A DNA stretch of 64,000 nucleotides from Aeromicrobium wangtongii (GTDB lineage: Bacteria; Actinomycetota; Actinomycetes; Propionibacteriales; Nocardioidaceae), in NCBI RefSeq assembly GCF_024584515.1, contig NZ_CP102173.1, forward strand, positions 3,627,612-3,691,611. The letters are read 5' to 3'. Positions 47,586 to 57,520 of this stretch are shown one piece after another. The position numbers and the translations under genes were made by a program. Below the pieces are notes generated by a model. The model ran no database searches and was not told the origin of the DNA. It worked only from the letters and a program-made list of their open reading frames with translations. Within the stretch, counting starts at the first letter, position 1; every line of letters starts with the position of its first letter.

Positions 47586-49577
47586 ATGATCAGTCCACGT
47601 CACAGGTCCTTGGTCATCGGCGCGGCGGCAGCCTTGGTGCTGTCGCTCGGCGGGGTGTCTCCGGCGGTGGCGGCCGATCCCGTCGCCGGCGCGCAGACGT
47701 CCGGCGACTCCCTGTTCCCGAATGTCGGCAACGGCGGCTACGACGTCAGGCACTACGACATCGCCCTCGACTACGACGCGACCTCCAAGGCAGTCGAGGC
47801 GACCACGACCATCGACGCCTCCGCACCGCGTCCACTGTCGTCGTTCTCGCTGGACTTCGAAGGGCTGACGATCGGCTCGGTCACGGTCGACGGAGTCCCG
47901 GCCTCCTTCGAGCGCATCATCGACGCGGACGCCACGAAGTACAAGCTGGTCGTCACGCCGGCCCAGCCGGTCAGTGGCGACTTCACGACGACCGTCACCT
48001 ACTCGGGCGTCCCGACCACCCACGTCGATCCGGACGGGTCGTCGGAGGGCTGGATCCCGACCAGTGACGGCGCGAGCTTCGTCAACGAGCCCGTCGGGGC
48101 GATGACGTTGTTCCCCAACAACAACACCCCCCGGGACAAGGCGACCTTCGACATCGCACTGACGATCCCGTCGACGATCAACGGCTCGCCCGCGGCGGCG
48201 GCCAGCAACGGCCGGCTGGTCTCGACGGTCGCCGACGGCGACACGACCACCTGGCGATGGCAGCAGAACCAACCCATGGCGACCTACCTGTCGCTGGTGT
48301 CGATCGGCGCCTTCGCGGTGCGCGAGAGCACGATCGCGCTCAGCGGAGGCCGCACGATCACCGAGCACAGCTTCATCGACGCCGGCATCACCGGCCCGGC
48401 GCTGGACGCGGTCGAGGCCGAGCGGGCCAAGCTCGGTCCGATCCTGAACTACCTGGAGAGCCGGTTCGGCCGGTATCCGGGCGACAGCACCGGTGTCGTG
48501 GTCGACAACACCGATGTGGGCTATGCCCTGGAGACCCAGGACCGGCCCTTCTTCGAGGGCGAGCTGGACGAGTCGACCCTGGTGCACGAGCTGGCCCACC
48601 AGTGGTTCGGCGATGCGGTGTCGGTGACCGACTGGTCCGATCTGTGGCTCGCCGAGGGACCCGCGACCTTCGTGGAGGCCCAGTACGCCTTCGACACCGG
48701 CCGCACCGACCAGACGCCCGCCGCCACCCTGCGGGACCAGTGGAGCCGGACGTCCCCGACGAGCCCGACGTACACGACGCCCATGGCCGGATTCACCGAT
48801 CCGGCGCGCCTGTTCGGGGGACAGACCTACAACCGGGGCGCCCAGTCGCTGCAGGCGCTGCGCACGACGATCGGCGATGACGACTTCGCCACCATCATGT
48901 CCACCTGGATCGCCACGCGCCGAGGAGCAACCGGCTCGACGGCCGACTGGATCGCTCTCGCGCAGCGGGTCACCGGCCTGGACCTCACGGCGTTCTACCA
49001 GGACTGGGCGTACGACGCCGACAAGCCGGCGTGGCCCGCCGAGCGGTCGTCCACGCCCAGGCCGAGCATCTCCGGCGCCCGCGAGGTCGGGCAGACCCTC
49101 ACCGCCAGCACCGGTTCGTGGGAGCCGGGCACGAGGCTGACCTACCAGTGGTTCGCGGACGGCACGCGGATCGCCGGGGCGACCGGCGCCTCATACGTCC
49201 TGACACCGGCGGCCCTCGGTCGGCGCATCTCCGTGCGGGTGACCGGCACGAGCGTCGGTTTCGCCCGGGCGTCGACCACCAGCCCGAGCACCGGCGCGAT
49301 CACCCGCGGCACGCAGAGCAGGCATCCACGGCCGCGGATGTCCGGCACCGCGAAGGTCCACCGGGTGCTGCGGGTGCGACCCGGCACCTGGGACACCGGG
49401 ACGAGACTGTCCTACACCTGGTACGTCGACGGCCACCGCGCCCGCGGGGGCCGCGACGGCTCGTTCCGGGTGCCCCGCAGCGCCAAGGGCGACCGGATCC
49501 GGGTCCGGGTGACCTCGACCAAGGCCGGGTACGGCCGCCGCAGCGAGCTCAGCGCGAGGTCCCCCAGGGTCAAGTGA
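47586..49577 (+). CDS. Secreted M1-family metallopeptidase with C-terminal Ig-like repeats
   Basis: 663 residues. The signal peptide ends at AVAAD. The M1 domain has GYALETQ in place of GAMEN, and zinc ligands His334, His338 (HELAHQW) and Glu357 (WLAEG). After about residue 490 there are two 75-80 residue repeats (WEPGTRLTYQWFADG; WDTGTRLSYTWYVDG) like surface adhesion modules. It should act as an extracellular aminopeptidase. The open frame extends upstream, but the ATG at 47586 begins the signal. It is bracketed by the 63-bp repeats. Confidence 0.93.
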   Translation: MISPRHRSLVIGAAAALVLSLGGVSPAVAADPVAGAQTSGDSLFPNVGNGGYDVRHYDIALDYDATSKAVEATTTIDASAPRPLSSFSLDFEGLTIGSVTVDGVPASFERIIDADATKYKLVVTPAQPVSGDFTTTVTYSGVPTTHVDPDGSSEGWIPTSDGASFVNEPVGAMTLFPNNNTPRDKATFDIALTIPSTINGSPAAAASNGRLVSTVADGDTTTWRWQQNQPMATYLSLVSIGAFAVRESTIALSGGRTITEHSFIDAGITGPALDAVEAERAKLGPILNYLESRFGRYPGDSTGVVVDNTDVGYALETQDRPFFEGELDESTLVHELAHQWFGDAVSVTDWSDLWLAEGPATFVEAQYAFDTGRTDQTPAATLRDQWSRTSPTSPTYTTPMAGFTDPARLFGGQTYNRGAQSLQALRTTIGDDDFATIMSTWIATRRGATGSTADWIALAQRVTGLDLTAFYQDWAYDADKPAWPAERSSTPRPSISGAREVGQTLTASTGSWEPGTRLTYQWFADGTRIAGATGASYVLTPAALGRRISVRVTGTSVGFARASTTSPSTGAITRGTQSRHPRPRMSGTAKVHRVLRVRPGTWDTGTRLSYTWYVDGHRARGGRDGSFRVPRSAKGDRIRVRVTSTKAGYGRRSELSARSPRVK

Positions 49578-49640
49578 CGCTGGGCCTGACGTTTTGACGG
49601 CGACACGCCGTGCGTGTCGGTCAGAACGTCAGGCCCAGCG
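49578..49640. repeat. 63-bp palindromic repeat, copy 2
   Basis: Near-identical to 47449-47511 (TTTCG versus TTTTG at one site) and in direct orientation. It begins at the base after the peptidase stop and ends 5 nt before the end of the convergent DUF808 gene, so it can terminate both. Confidence 0.9.
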
Positions 49641-49645
49641 GGGTG

Positions 49646-50569
49646 TCAGTGCTTCTTGGAGCGACGCGGGACGAGGTGCATGATCGCGACGACGATCGCG
49701 CCGACCACGGCACCGATGACCGCCGAGGCACCGGTGTTGACCAGCCAGCCGACCGCCCCGCCGCCGGCGTCTTCCTCCCAGTGGTGGACGTGCTCGTACG
49801 GCCAGTGCCAGCCGAGATCGTCGACGCCCACCAGCAGGATGTGGCCACCGACCCACAGCATCGCGACGATACCGACGCTGGACAGCACGCGCAGGAAGAT
49901 CGGCATGCCCCGCACCAGACCGCGGCCCACCTTCTGCGAGATCTTCGACGACCGCTCGGCCAGGTGCAGCCCGATGTCGTCCATCTTCACGATCAGGCCG
50001 ACCACGCCGTACACGAGGATCGTGATCAAGAACGCCACCACGATCAGGATCGCCGCGCGGGACAGGAAGGGCTCGTCAGCGACCTCGTTGAGGGCCAGCA
50101 CCATGATCTCGGCCGACAGGATCAGGTCGGTGCGGATGGCGCCGGCGGCCATCGCGTCCTCGTGGTCGGCCCCACCCGCGGCGACCGGCTCGACCGGCTC
50201 CTCGTGGTGGCCCGGGCCGAACTTCTCCCAGATCTTCTCGGCCCCCTCGAAGGCCAGGTACGTCCCGCCGACCATCAGGATCGGCGTGAGCAGCCAGGGC
50301 ACGAACTGGCTGAACAGCAGCGCCAGCGGCAGGATGATCAGCAGCTTGTTGCGCAGCGACCCGATCGCGATGCGCTTGATGACGGGCAGCTCCCGCGAGG
50401 GGTTGAAGCCCTGGACGTACTGCGGGGTGACCGCGGTGTCGTCGATCACGACGCCCGCCGACTTCGCGCTGGCCCGGGCCGCTGCGGCACCGATGTCGTC
50501 GACCGAGGCGGCCGCGAGCTTGGCCATCGCCGCGATGTCGTCGAGCAGGGCGACCAGTCCGCCGGCCAT
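49646..50569 (-). CDS. DUF808-family inner membrane protein (YedI-like)
   Basis: 307 residues, five or so membrane helices, starting MAGGLVALLDDIAAMAKLAAAS, the family signature. Conserved blocks DDTAVTPQYVQGFNPSRELP and RTDLILSAEIMVLALNEV are present. No function is established. It is convergent with the peptidase and ends against the palindromic repeat. Confidence 0.92.
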   Translation of the reverse strand: MAGGLVALLDDIAAMAKLAAASVDDIGAAAARASAKSAGVVIDDTAVTPQYVQGFNPSRELPVIKRIAIGSLRNKLLIILPLALLFSQFVPWLLTPILMVGGTYLAFEGAEKIWEKFGPGHHEEPVEPVAAGGADHEDAMAAGAIRTDLILSAEIMVLALNEVADEPFLSRAAILIVVAFLITILVYGVVGLIVKMDDIGLHLAERSSKISQKVGRGLVRGMPIFLRVLSSVGIVAMLWVGGHILLVGVDDLGWHWPYEHVHHWEEDAGGGAVGWLVNTGASAVIGAVVGAIVVAIMHLVPRRSKKH

Positions 50570-50616
50570 CAGGCGGCTCCCACGAGATTCATGAGATCAA
50601 GAGTAGGGCGTGGCTA

Positions 50617-52047
50617 CTAGCGCGCGGCCCAGAAGGCGAGCAGCGCCTCGGTGGCGTCGGCCTCGCTGAGCGGTCCGCGGTCCATCCGCAGGTCCAGCAG
50701 GAACCGGTAGGCCTCGCCGACCTCGGGACCGGGCTCGATGCCCAGGATCGACATGATCTGGGCACCGTCGAGATCGGGCCGGATGGAGCCGAGCTCCTCC
50801 TGCTCGGCGAGGACGGCGATGCGGTGCTCCAGCTCGTCATAGGTCCGCTGCAGCCGCAGCGCCTTGCGCTGGTTGCGGGTCGTGCAGTCGGCGCGGGTCA
50901 GGATGTGCAGCCGCTCGAGCTGGTCCCCGGCGTCACGGACGTACCGCCGCACGGCCGAGTCGGTCCACTCGCCGGAGCCGTAGCCGTGGAACCGCAGGTG
51001 CAGCTCGATCAGCGTGGCGACCTGGTCGATGACGTCATTGCTGTAGCGCAGGGCCTTGAGCCGCTTGCGCGCCATCTTGGCACCGACGACGTCGTGGTGG
51101 TGGAACGTCACCGTCCCGCCCTCGACGAAGCGTCGCGTGCGCGGCTTGCCGATGTCGTGCAGCAGCGCGGCGAGCCGGATCACCAGGTCCGGCGCCGTCT
51201 CCAGCCGGTCCTCCAGGGCGATCGCCTGCTCCAGCACGATCAGGGAGTGCTCGTAGACGTCCTTGTGGCGGTGGTGCTCGTCGCGCTCCAGGATCAGGGC
51301 CGGCAGCTCGGGCAGCATCTGCTCGGCCAGGCCGGTCTCGACCAGGAGCCGCAGACCATCGACGGGACGGTCGCTGAGCAGCAGCTTGTCGAGCTCGTCG
51401 CGGATGCGCTCGGCCGAGACGATCTCGAGGCGCTCCGCCATCCGGGTCATCGCGGCGACGACCTCCGGCGCGGCGGTGAAGCCCAGCTGGGCGGCGAACC
51501 GGGCGGCGCGCATCATCCGCAGCGGATCGTCGCTGAACGACTGCTCGGGGGTGACGGGCGTGCGCAGCACCTGGGCGTCGATGTCGGCGAGGCCGCCGAA
51601 CAGGTCGACGAACTCCCGCGACGGCAACCGGATCGCCATCGCGTTGACCGCGAAGTCACGCCGCGAGAGATCACCGTCGAGGGTGTCGCCGAACCGGACC
51701 TCCGGCTTGCGGGACGCCTCGTCGTAGGCATCGGTGCGGTAGGTGGTGATCTCCAGCTGGTGATCGCCCTTGCGCAGCCCGATCGTGCCGAACTCGCGGC
51801 CGATGTCCCAGATCGCGTCGGCCCAGGAGGCGGCGATGCTCTCGATCTGCTCGGGACGTGCGGAGGTCGTGAAGTCCCAGTCGTTGCCCGGGCGTCCGAG
51901 GACGGCGTCACGGACCGGTCCACCCACGATGGCCAGCTCATGACCGGCGGCCTCGAACAGCGCACCGACCTCGGCCAGGAACGGGTTGGCGTCGAGCTCG
52001 GCGTCGATCCTGGCCCGACGGTCGGGGGTCAGCGAGGTCGGGGGCAC
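50617..52047 (-). CDS. cca: CCA tRNA nucleotidyltransferase
   Basis: 476 residues. The class II polymerase head has IVGGPVRDAVLGRPGNDWDFTT with the metal-binding DxD and RRDFAVNAMA; an HD domain follows (LLHDIGKPRTR). It adds or repairs the CCA end of tRNAs. The GTG at 52047 is 8 nt after TAGAGT on the minus strand, so a leaderless mRNA is likely. It is divergent from the DUF6049 gene, with only 53 nt between. Confidence 0.95.
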   Translation of the reverse strand: MPPTSLTPDRRARIDAELDANPFLAEVGALFEAAGHELAIVGGPVRDAVLGRPGNDWDFTTSARPEQIESIAASWADAIWDIGREFGTIGLRKGDHQLEITTYRTDAYDEASRKPEVRFGDTLDGDLSRRDFAVNAMAIRLPSREFVDLFGGLADIDAQVLRTPVTPEQSFSDDPLRMMRAARFAAQLGFTAAPEVVAAMTRMAERLEIVSAERIRDELDKLLLSDRPVDGLRLLVETGLAEQMLPELPALILERDEHHRHKDVYEHSLIVLEQAIALEDRLETAPDLVIRLAALLHDIGKPRTRRFVEGGTVTFHHHDVVGAKMARKRLKALRYSNDVIDQVATLIELHLRFHGYGSGEWTDSAVRRYVRDAGDQLERLHILTRADCTTRNQRKALRLQRTYDELEHRIAVLAEQEELGSIRPDLDGAQIMSILGIEPGPEVGEAYRFLLDLRMDRGPLSEADATEALLAFWAAR

Positions 52048-52054
52048 AGGGAGA

Positions 52055-52094
52055 CACTCTATCGGGCGGGCCGTCGGGCCCCTACGTCTAGCAT
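52055..52094. promoter_or_regulatory. Back-to-back leaderless -10 boxes of cca and the DUF6049 gene
   Basis: TAGAGT on the minus strand (52060-52055) lies 8 nt before the cca GTG; TAGCAT on the plus strand (52089-52094) lies 6 nt before the DUF6049 GTG at 52101. Both divergent promoters thus share a 53-nt space. Confidence 0.6.
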
Positions 52095-52100
52095 GTCCGG

Positions 52101-54161
52101 GTGAGCAGCCGCCGGTCCACGATCCTCGTCGCGCTGCTCGTGACGACCCTCGCGGCGCTCGTCGGCGGTGTGCCGGCCACCGCGGCCGACGATGATCCCG
52201 ACCTGCGGGTCGCGATCCGCACGCTCGATCCGACTCTTCTGGCACCGGGCCGCGACGTGACGATGACCGGAACGGTCACGAATGCCGACCAGCACAGCTG
52301 GACCGCCGCGCAGGCCTATCTGGTGATCCCGGCGTCCCCGTTCACGACCCGTGCCCAGATCAACCGGGCCATGAGCAATGGCAGCTCCTACACCGGTGAG
52401 CGAGTCGTCGAGGTCGGCGCGTTCGACGAGCTCGGCGACCTCGCACCCGGCCAGTCCGTGGACTTCAGCATCGAGGTCCCGTACGAGCAGCTCGGGATCA
52501 GCGGCGCGGAAGGCGTCTACCCCGTGGGCGTGCAGATCCTGGCGACCGACGAGGACGGCAGCCGCAGCCAGAACGCGGTCGCCCGCGCGACGACCTTCCT
52601 GCCGCTGGTGTCATCGGCCCGCGAGCCCGTGCCGACATCGATCGTGTGGCCCTTCCTGATGCCCGACTGGCGTGACGTCCGCGGCCACTACGTCGATCCG
52701 GAGGGCCTGCTCGCCGCCGTGGGACCCGGAGGCCGCCTGCGCAACCTGCTCGACCTGGCTGCCAGCACCCCGGCCGACGGGGCCACGGTCGTGATCGACC
52801 CGGCCCTGCTGGTCGGGGTGGACGACGTGGCCCACGGCCGCCACGTGGACCGGGACATCGAGATCACCGAGGAGCAGAAGGCGGCCGCGGAGACGTTCCT
52901 GACCGATCTGTTGGTGTTCACCCGCTTGCGCAGCCCGTGGATCCTGGACTTCGACCGCCCGGACGTCCTGGCGCTGGCCGACAACCCGGCCCTGCGCGAG
53001 CCCCTCCAGGAGACGATCGACCGGGCGACCGAGCAGGCCCTGACCACCTACCAGATCAGCGGCCGGCGGGTGTCCTGGCCGACGCGTGACGGCGTGACCC
53101 GCACCCTGCTGGGCAAGCTGCGCGGCAACGGCGACAGCCCGGTCATCGTGACGCCCCGCTCGCTGCCGGGCTGGGAGCAGCGGCTCGGCACCCTGGTCAA
53201 GTACGAGAGCCCCAGCGGACCGGTGCCGCTGGTGGTCGACGACATCGACTCCGGCGACACCCCCGGCGAGGACTCCGTCGTCGCCCTGCGCCAGCGCCTG
53301 CTCAGCCAGGCCTCCCTGGCGGTGCTGGAACGCTCCCTCGACCCGCAGTCACAGGCCGATGCCGTCGTGCTGGTCGATCCGCAGTGGGATCCGGGCAGCG
53401 ATTGGAGCGCCGGCGAGCTCGCCACGGCCTTCGCGGCGCCGTTCGCGCAGCCCACGAACCTGGACTCGCAGCTGACCCGTGCGCTGCCGGCGTACGAGGG
53501 AGGTGTGCCCACCCGGGCCAAGGCCCGCCCGCTCTCGTCCCGGCAGCTGCGCGCCGCGAACGAGATCGTGACGAAGGGCCGACTGCTGAGCGCGATCCTC
53601 TCCGACAGCGCGGCCGTCGACACCGCCGTCGAGCGGGACGCCGCCGAGGCGCTGGCGGTGCGCTGGCGCCTGCGGCGCACCGAAGGGCTGGACGTCGCAC
53701 GGGCCCGGGCGCGCACCACGGGAGCATTGCTCGACAAGATCTCGATCGAGGCACCCTCCTCGGTCACCCTGTCCAGCTCCAAGGGCGGCTTCCCGCTGAC
53801 CATCCGCAACGAGACGGATGAGGCGATCCGCATCGGGGTCGACCTGGAGTCCAGCAATCCTGCCCTCTCGATCCCCGCGGTCGAGCCGGTCGCCATCGCG
53901 GCAGGCGAGCGCCGGACGCTGACGGTGCAGGTCGACCTGGGCAGCCAGCGCGCGACCTTCCTGACCGCGCGCCTGACGGCCCGCGACGGACAGCCCGTCG
54001 GGGACACCACGACGTTCAAGGTCCGGTCGAGCAGCATCAGCACGGTGCTGTGGATCGCGATGGGCGCTGCCGGGGTGTTCGTCCTGGTGGCCCTCGGCCG
54101 CCGGTTCATCCGACGCCGCAGCAGCACCTCCACCGAGCAGCCGGCGGACGACGATGACTGA
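52101..54161 (+). CDS. DUF6049 family secreted membrane-anchored protein
   Basis: 686 residues with a signal peptide ending ATAAD, several beta domains and one C-terminal helix (VLWIAMGAAGVFVLVALG) with a basic tail. It always precedes murJ in actinobacteria; its role is unknown, presumably extracellular and linked to wall synthesis. Its end overlaps the murJ start by 8 nt. Confidence 0.88.
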   Translation: MSSRRSTILVALLVTTLAALVGGVPATAADDDPDLRVAIRTLDPTLLAPGRDVTMTGTVTNADQHSWTAAQAYLVIPASPFTTRAQINRAMSNGSSYTGERVVEVGAFDELGDLAPGQSVDFSIEVPYEQLGISGAEGVYPVGVQILATDEDGSRSQNAVARATTFLPLVSSAREPVPTSIVWPFLMPDWRDVRGHYVDPEGLLAAVGPGGRLRNLLDLAASTPADGATVVIDPALLVGVDDVAHGRHVDRDIEITEEQKAAAETFLTDLLVFTRLRSPWILDFDRPDVLALADNPALREPLQETIDRATEQALTTYQISGRRVSWPTRDGVTRTLLGKLRGNGDSPVIVTPRSLPGWEQRLGTLVKYESPSGPVPLVVDDIDSGDTPGEDSVVALRQRLLSQASLAVLERSLDPQSQADAVVLVDPQWDPGSDWSAGELATAFAAPFAQPTNLDSQLTRALPAYEGGVPTRAKARPLSSRQLRAANEIVTKGRLLSAILSDSAAVDTAVERDAAEALAVRWRLRRTEGLDVARARARTTGALLDKISIEAPSSVTLSSSKGGFPLTIRNETDEAIRIGVDLESSNPALSIPAVEPVAIAAGERRTLTVQVDLGSQRATFLTARLTARDGQPVGDTTTFKVRSSSISTVLWIAMGAAGVFVLVALGRRFIRRRSSTSTEQPADDDD

Positions 54162-55806
54162 GTCGACCGACAGCACCCAGCAGACCGTCGCCCGGGCCAG
54201 CGCCTGGATGGCGCTGGGGACGATCGTCTCGCGCATCACCGGCTTCCTGCGGGCCGGCCTGCTGGCCCTGGTCATCGGCACCCAGCTCAACGGCGACCTG
54301 TTCGACATCGCGAACACGATCCCCAACACGCTGTACATCCTGCTCGCCGGCGGCATCTTCAACGTTGTCCTGGTGCCCCAGCTCGTCCGGGCGATGAAGA
54401 ACGACCCCGACGGCGGCGACGCGTACGCGAACCGGGTCATCACCCTAGGCGTGCTCGTGCTCGGGGTCGGGACCCTGCTGCTGATGGTGTTGACGCCGCT
54501 GCTGCTGCGGATCGTGTTCGACCCGCAGCTGTTCGAATCGGAACTCTCGGCGCAGCGCGACTCCGCCCATCTCCTGATGCTGCTGTGCCTGCCGCAGGTG
54601 TTCTTCTACGGCGTGTTCGTCCTGGTCGGCCAGATCCTGAACGCCCGCAAACGGTTCGGCCCCATGATGTGGGCGCCGATCGTCAACAACGTCGTGGCCT
54701 GCTGCGTCGTGATCGCCTACGCCTTCATCTTCGGCACGAGCAACGGGGTCGACGGGTTCACGACCACCGAGGCGGTCCTGCTGGGTGCCGGGTCGACGCT
54801 CGCCATCGTGCTGCAGGCACTCGTGCTGGTGCCGTTCCTGCGCCGTGCCGGATTCCGCTACCGCCCGCGGTTCGACTTCCGGGGCGTCGGGCTCGGCCAC
54901 ACGATGCGGCTGGCCGTGTGGACGCTGATGTTCATCGTGGTCAACCAGATCGCCTTCATCGTCATCAACCGACTGGCCACCGGCGCGACGCTCGGCGGGG
55001 CGACCGACGGCGAGAAGGGCGCCGGCTCGACCGTCTACGGGCTCGGCTACCTCATCAGCCAGCTGCCGCACGGCGTCATCACCGTGTCGCTGGCCACCGC
55101 GATCCTCCCGACACTGGCTGCTCTGGCTGCCGAACGCCGCTACGACCGGTTCCGGCTCGAGCTGGGTCGCACGGTGCGCATCGCGCTGGTCATCGTGGTG
55201 CCGATCGCGGTGGCCCTGGCGTGCCTGGGCCAACCGGCCGCGGCCATCGCCGGCGGCTTCGGCGCACTCGGCGGCAGCACCATGGCCATCGGCTACACGA
55301 TCCAGGCCTTCGCCCTGGCCAGCGTGACCTTCACGATCCACTACATGATGCTGCGCGGCTTCTACGCCAACGAGGACAACCGGACCCCGCTGTTCATCCA
55401 GCTCGTCATCGCCGCCGTGAACATCGCCGTGGCAGTCGTGCTGGTCCAGCTGGTCGATCCCAACCGGGTCGCGATGATGCTGGCGCTGGCGTACGGCATC
55501 GCCTATCTCATCGGCGCCTTCTTGTCCGTCACGCTGCTGTCGCGGGCGATCGGGCCGATCGTGGACCGGGAGATGCGCTTCTTCATCCGCCGCATGACGG
55601 TGGCCGTGCTGCTGACCGCCTTCGTGACGCTCGGCGTCGCCAACGGTCTGGACGCCGCCGGAGTCGAGCCGGCGCGGGCGCTCGGCGGCCTGATCACCAC
55701 GCTCGTGGCGGGTCTGGCCGGGGCCGTGACCTATGTCGCTGCTTCACGGGTCGTCGGTCTCAAGGAGCTCGACCACCTCGTGAGGTCGCTGCTCCGCCGA
55801 GGTTGA
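54154..55806 (+). CDS. murJ: Lipid II flippase MurJ (MviN)
   Basis: 550 residues with 14 membrane helices. The N-terminus (SRITGFLRAGLLALVIG; DLFDIANTIPNTLYILLAGGIFNVVLVPQ) is the MurJ signature. It moves lipid II across the membrane. Unlike mycobacterial MviN it is not fused to a pseudokinase domain; that is the next gene. Confidence 0.95.
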   Translation: MTESTDSTQQTVARASAWMALGTIVSRITGFLRAGLLALVIGTQLNGDLFDIANTIPNTLYILLAGGIFNVVLVPQLVRAMKNDPDGGDAYANRVITLGVLVLGVGTLLLMVLTPLLLRIVFDPQLFESELSAQRDSAHLLMLLCLPQVFFYGVFVLVGQILNARKRFGPMMWAPIVNNVVACCVVIAYAFIFGTSNGVDGFTTTEAVLLGAGSTLAIVLQALVLVPFLRRAGFRYRPRFDFRGVGLGHTMRLAVWTLMFIVVNQIAFIVINRLATGATLGGATDGEKGAGSTVYGLGYLISQLPHGVITVSLATAILPTLAALAAERRYDRFRLELGRTVRIALVIVVPIAVALACLGQPAAAIAGGFGALGGSTMAIGYTIQAFALASVTFTIHYMMLRGFYANEDNRTPLFIQLVIAAVNIAVAVVLVQLVDPNRVAMMLALAYGIAYLIGAFLSVTLLSRAIGPIVDREMRFFIRRMTVAVLLTAFVTLGVANGLDAAGVEPARALGGLITTLVAGLAGAVTYVAASRVVGLKELDHLVRSLLRRG

Positions 55807-55875
55807 TCCGGCCGCCCCGCGCCGCCCCAACTAACATGGCAACCACGCAGCACGGCGGTTGACGAGGGGCGGACG

Positions 55876-57444
55876 ATGAGCGAGAGGCGGACACTGGCCT
55901 CCGGTGACGTCCTGGCCCGTCGTTACCGGCTCCAGGAGCTCATCAGCGAGCGTCACGGCTCCACCACCTGGCGGGCCCACGACCAGATCCTGAACCGCAA
56001 CGTCGGCATCGAGGTCATCTCCAGCCGGGATCCGCGCGCGGAGCACTTCCTGCGGGCCGCACGGGAGTCCACCGCAGTCACCGATCCTCGGTTCCTGCGC
56101 GTCCTGGACCTCGTCGAGAACGAGCGCGGACACCATCTGGTGATCCGCGAGTGGGCACGGGCCTTCGGCCTGGACCAGCTGCTCGCGCAGTCGTCACTGC
56201 CCAACCGGCGCGCCGCGACCGTGGTGGCCGAGGTCGCCGAGGCGATCGCCCACGCGCACGAGCACGGCACCTACCACCGGCGGCTGACTCCTCGCCAGGT
56301 GCTGCTCAAGCAGTCCGGCGCCGTGCGGGTCGTCGGGCTCGGGGTCGCGACCGCCCTCGCCCCGGTGGGTCGCCAGGACACCTTGTCGGACCTGCAGGCC
56401 TATGAGCAGCTCGATGTCGAGGCACTGGGCAAGCTGCTGTACGCCTGCGTCACGAGCCGTTGGCCCGGCGGCGACGTCGACGGGCTGCTGGCCGCACCCA
56501 CCGAGCACGACAGGCTGCTGCGGCCGCGTCAGGTCCGGGCCGGTGTCTCGCGCGATCTGGACCAGGTGGCCGACCGCATCCTCGGGTCACCGCCGCGGCA
56601 CCACGCGACTCCGCTGCGCAAGGCCGCCGACATCGGACGGACGCTGCGGCTGACCGGCGAGGACGAGGACGTCCTGGACGACCAGCCGAGCCTGGCCGGG
56701 ATATCGTCACCGGACCTGCTGCGCCTGGACCCGGTGATCGTGCCGGGCGGACCGCCGCCGGGCCTCGAGCCCCCGCGGCGCCGGCCCAAGGCCTACGAGC
56801 CGGCACCGCCCACGACGTTCGAGCGTGGCAAGGAGCGGGCCAAGGGTGCAGCCCGTGGGGATCGCGGCCTGATCCTGCTGGGCGTGGTCGGCGCCCTCGT
56901 GATCATGACGCTCATCGGCGTCCTGGCGAGCCGGGCCGGCCAGCACTCCTCTGATGCCGTGAACGACTCCTCGCCGCTGCGGGTCCTCCCGATCCAGCGC
57001 GCGACGGACTTCGACCCGCAGGGTGAGGACGGCCAGGAGAACCGCGCGGACACCACGTTCGCCATCGACGGCCTGCCGGAGACGGGTTGGCGGACGTCCA
57101 CCTACCTGGGATCGGCCGCCCTGGGCGGGCTCAAGGACGGGGTGGGCATCGTGCTGGATCTCGGCGGCGTGCGCGAGGTCGACTCGGTGCGCCTGCGGCT
57201 GTCCGGCGCCCCCACCAGCCTGGTGATCTACGCGGCGCCCGAAAGCATGGACAAGACGCCGCGGTCCCGGGGCGACCTGTCCACCGTGGCAACTGTCGAG
57301 GGTGCCGGGTCCGATGCCAGCATCTCGTTGCGGTCGGGCATCCTCACGCGGTACGTGGTGATCTGGCTGACCTCCCTCCCGGAGGTCGAACCCGGCTCGT
57401 TCCGCGGCGAGATCCGCGATGTCGTGATCCGTGGTCGCTCCTGA
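55876..57444 (+). CDS. Membrane pseudokinase with extracellular domain (MviN-kinase type)
   Basis: 522 residues. A Ser/Thr-kinase-like domain (1-270) lacks catalytic residues: VAIK is GIEVI, HRD is HRRL and DFG is GLG. One membrane helix ([20 protein letters not shown]) is followed by a C-terminal beta domain ([18 protein letters not shown]). In mycobacteria this unit is fused to MviN and binds FhaA after phosphorylation; here it is a separate gene after murJ. Confidence 0.9.
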   Translation: MSERRTLASGDVLARRYRLQELISERHGSTTWRAHDQILNRNVGIEVISSRDPRAEHFLRAARESTAVTDPRFLRVLDLVENERGHHLVIREWARAFGLDQLLAQSSLPNRRAATVVAEVAEAIAHAHEHGTYHRRLTPRQVLLKQSGAVRVVGLGVATALAPVGRQDTLSDLQAYEQLDVEALGKLLYACVTSRWPGGDVDGLLAAPTEHDRLLRPRQVRAGVSRDLDQVADRILGSPPRHHATPLRKAADIGRTLRLTGEDEDVLDDQPSLAGISSPDLLRLDPVIVPGGPPPGLEPPRRRPKAYEPAPPTTFERGKERAKGAARGDRGLILLGVVGALVIMTLIGVLASRAGQHSSDAVNDSSPLRVLPIQRATDFDPQGEDGQENRADTTFAIDGLPETGWRTSTYLGSAALGGLKDGVGIVLDLGGVREVDSVRLRLSGAPTSLVIYAAPESMDKTPRSRGDLSTVATVEGAGSDASISLRSGILTRYVVIWLTSLPEVEPGSFRGEIRDVVIRGRS

Positions 57445-57464
57445 GGGCGTCGGGGGTCCGTCCG

Positions 57465-57490
57465 GGAATGCCGGGCACCTAGAATCGGTT
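57465..57490 (+). promoter_or_regulatory. Sigma-R-type promoter of trxBA
   Basis: GGAAT (57465-57469) and GTT (57488-57490) are separated by exactly 18 nt, the form known for SigR/SigH oxidative-stress promoters, here before the thioredoxin operon. A TAGAAT (57480-57485) inside could be a second, housekeeping -10 box. Confidence 0.75.
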
Positions 57491-57520
57491 GATGTCAGCA
57501 CATCGACCAGAAGGGTTTTC

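Noticed and set aside
47449..49640. An insertion sequence or composite transposon around the M1 peptidase.
   Set aside because: The bounding repeats are direct, only 63 bp, and there is no transposase gene.
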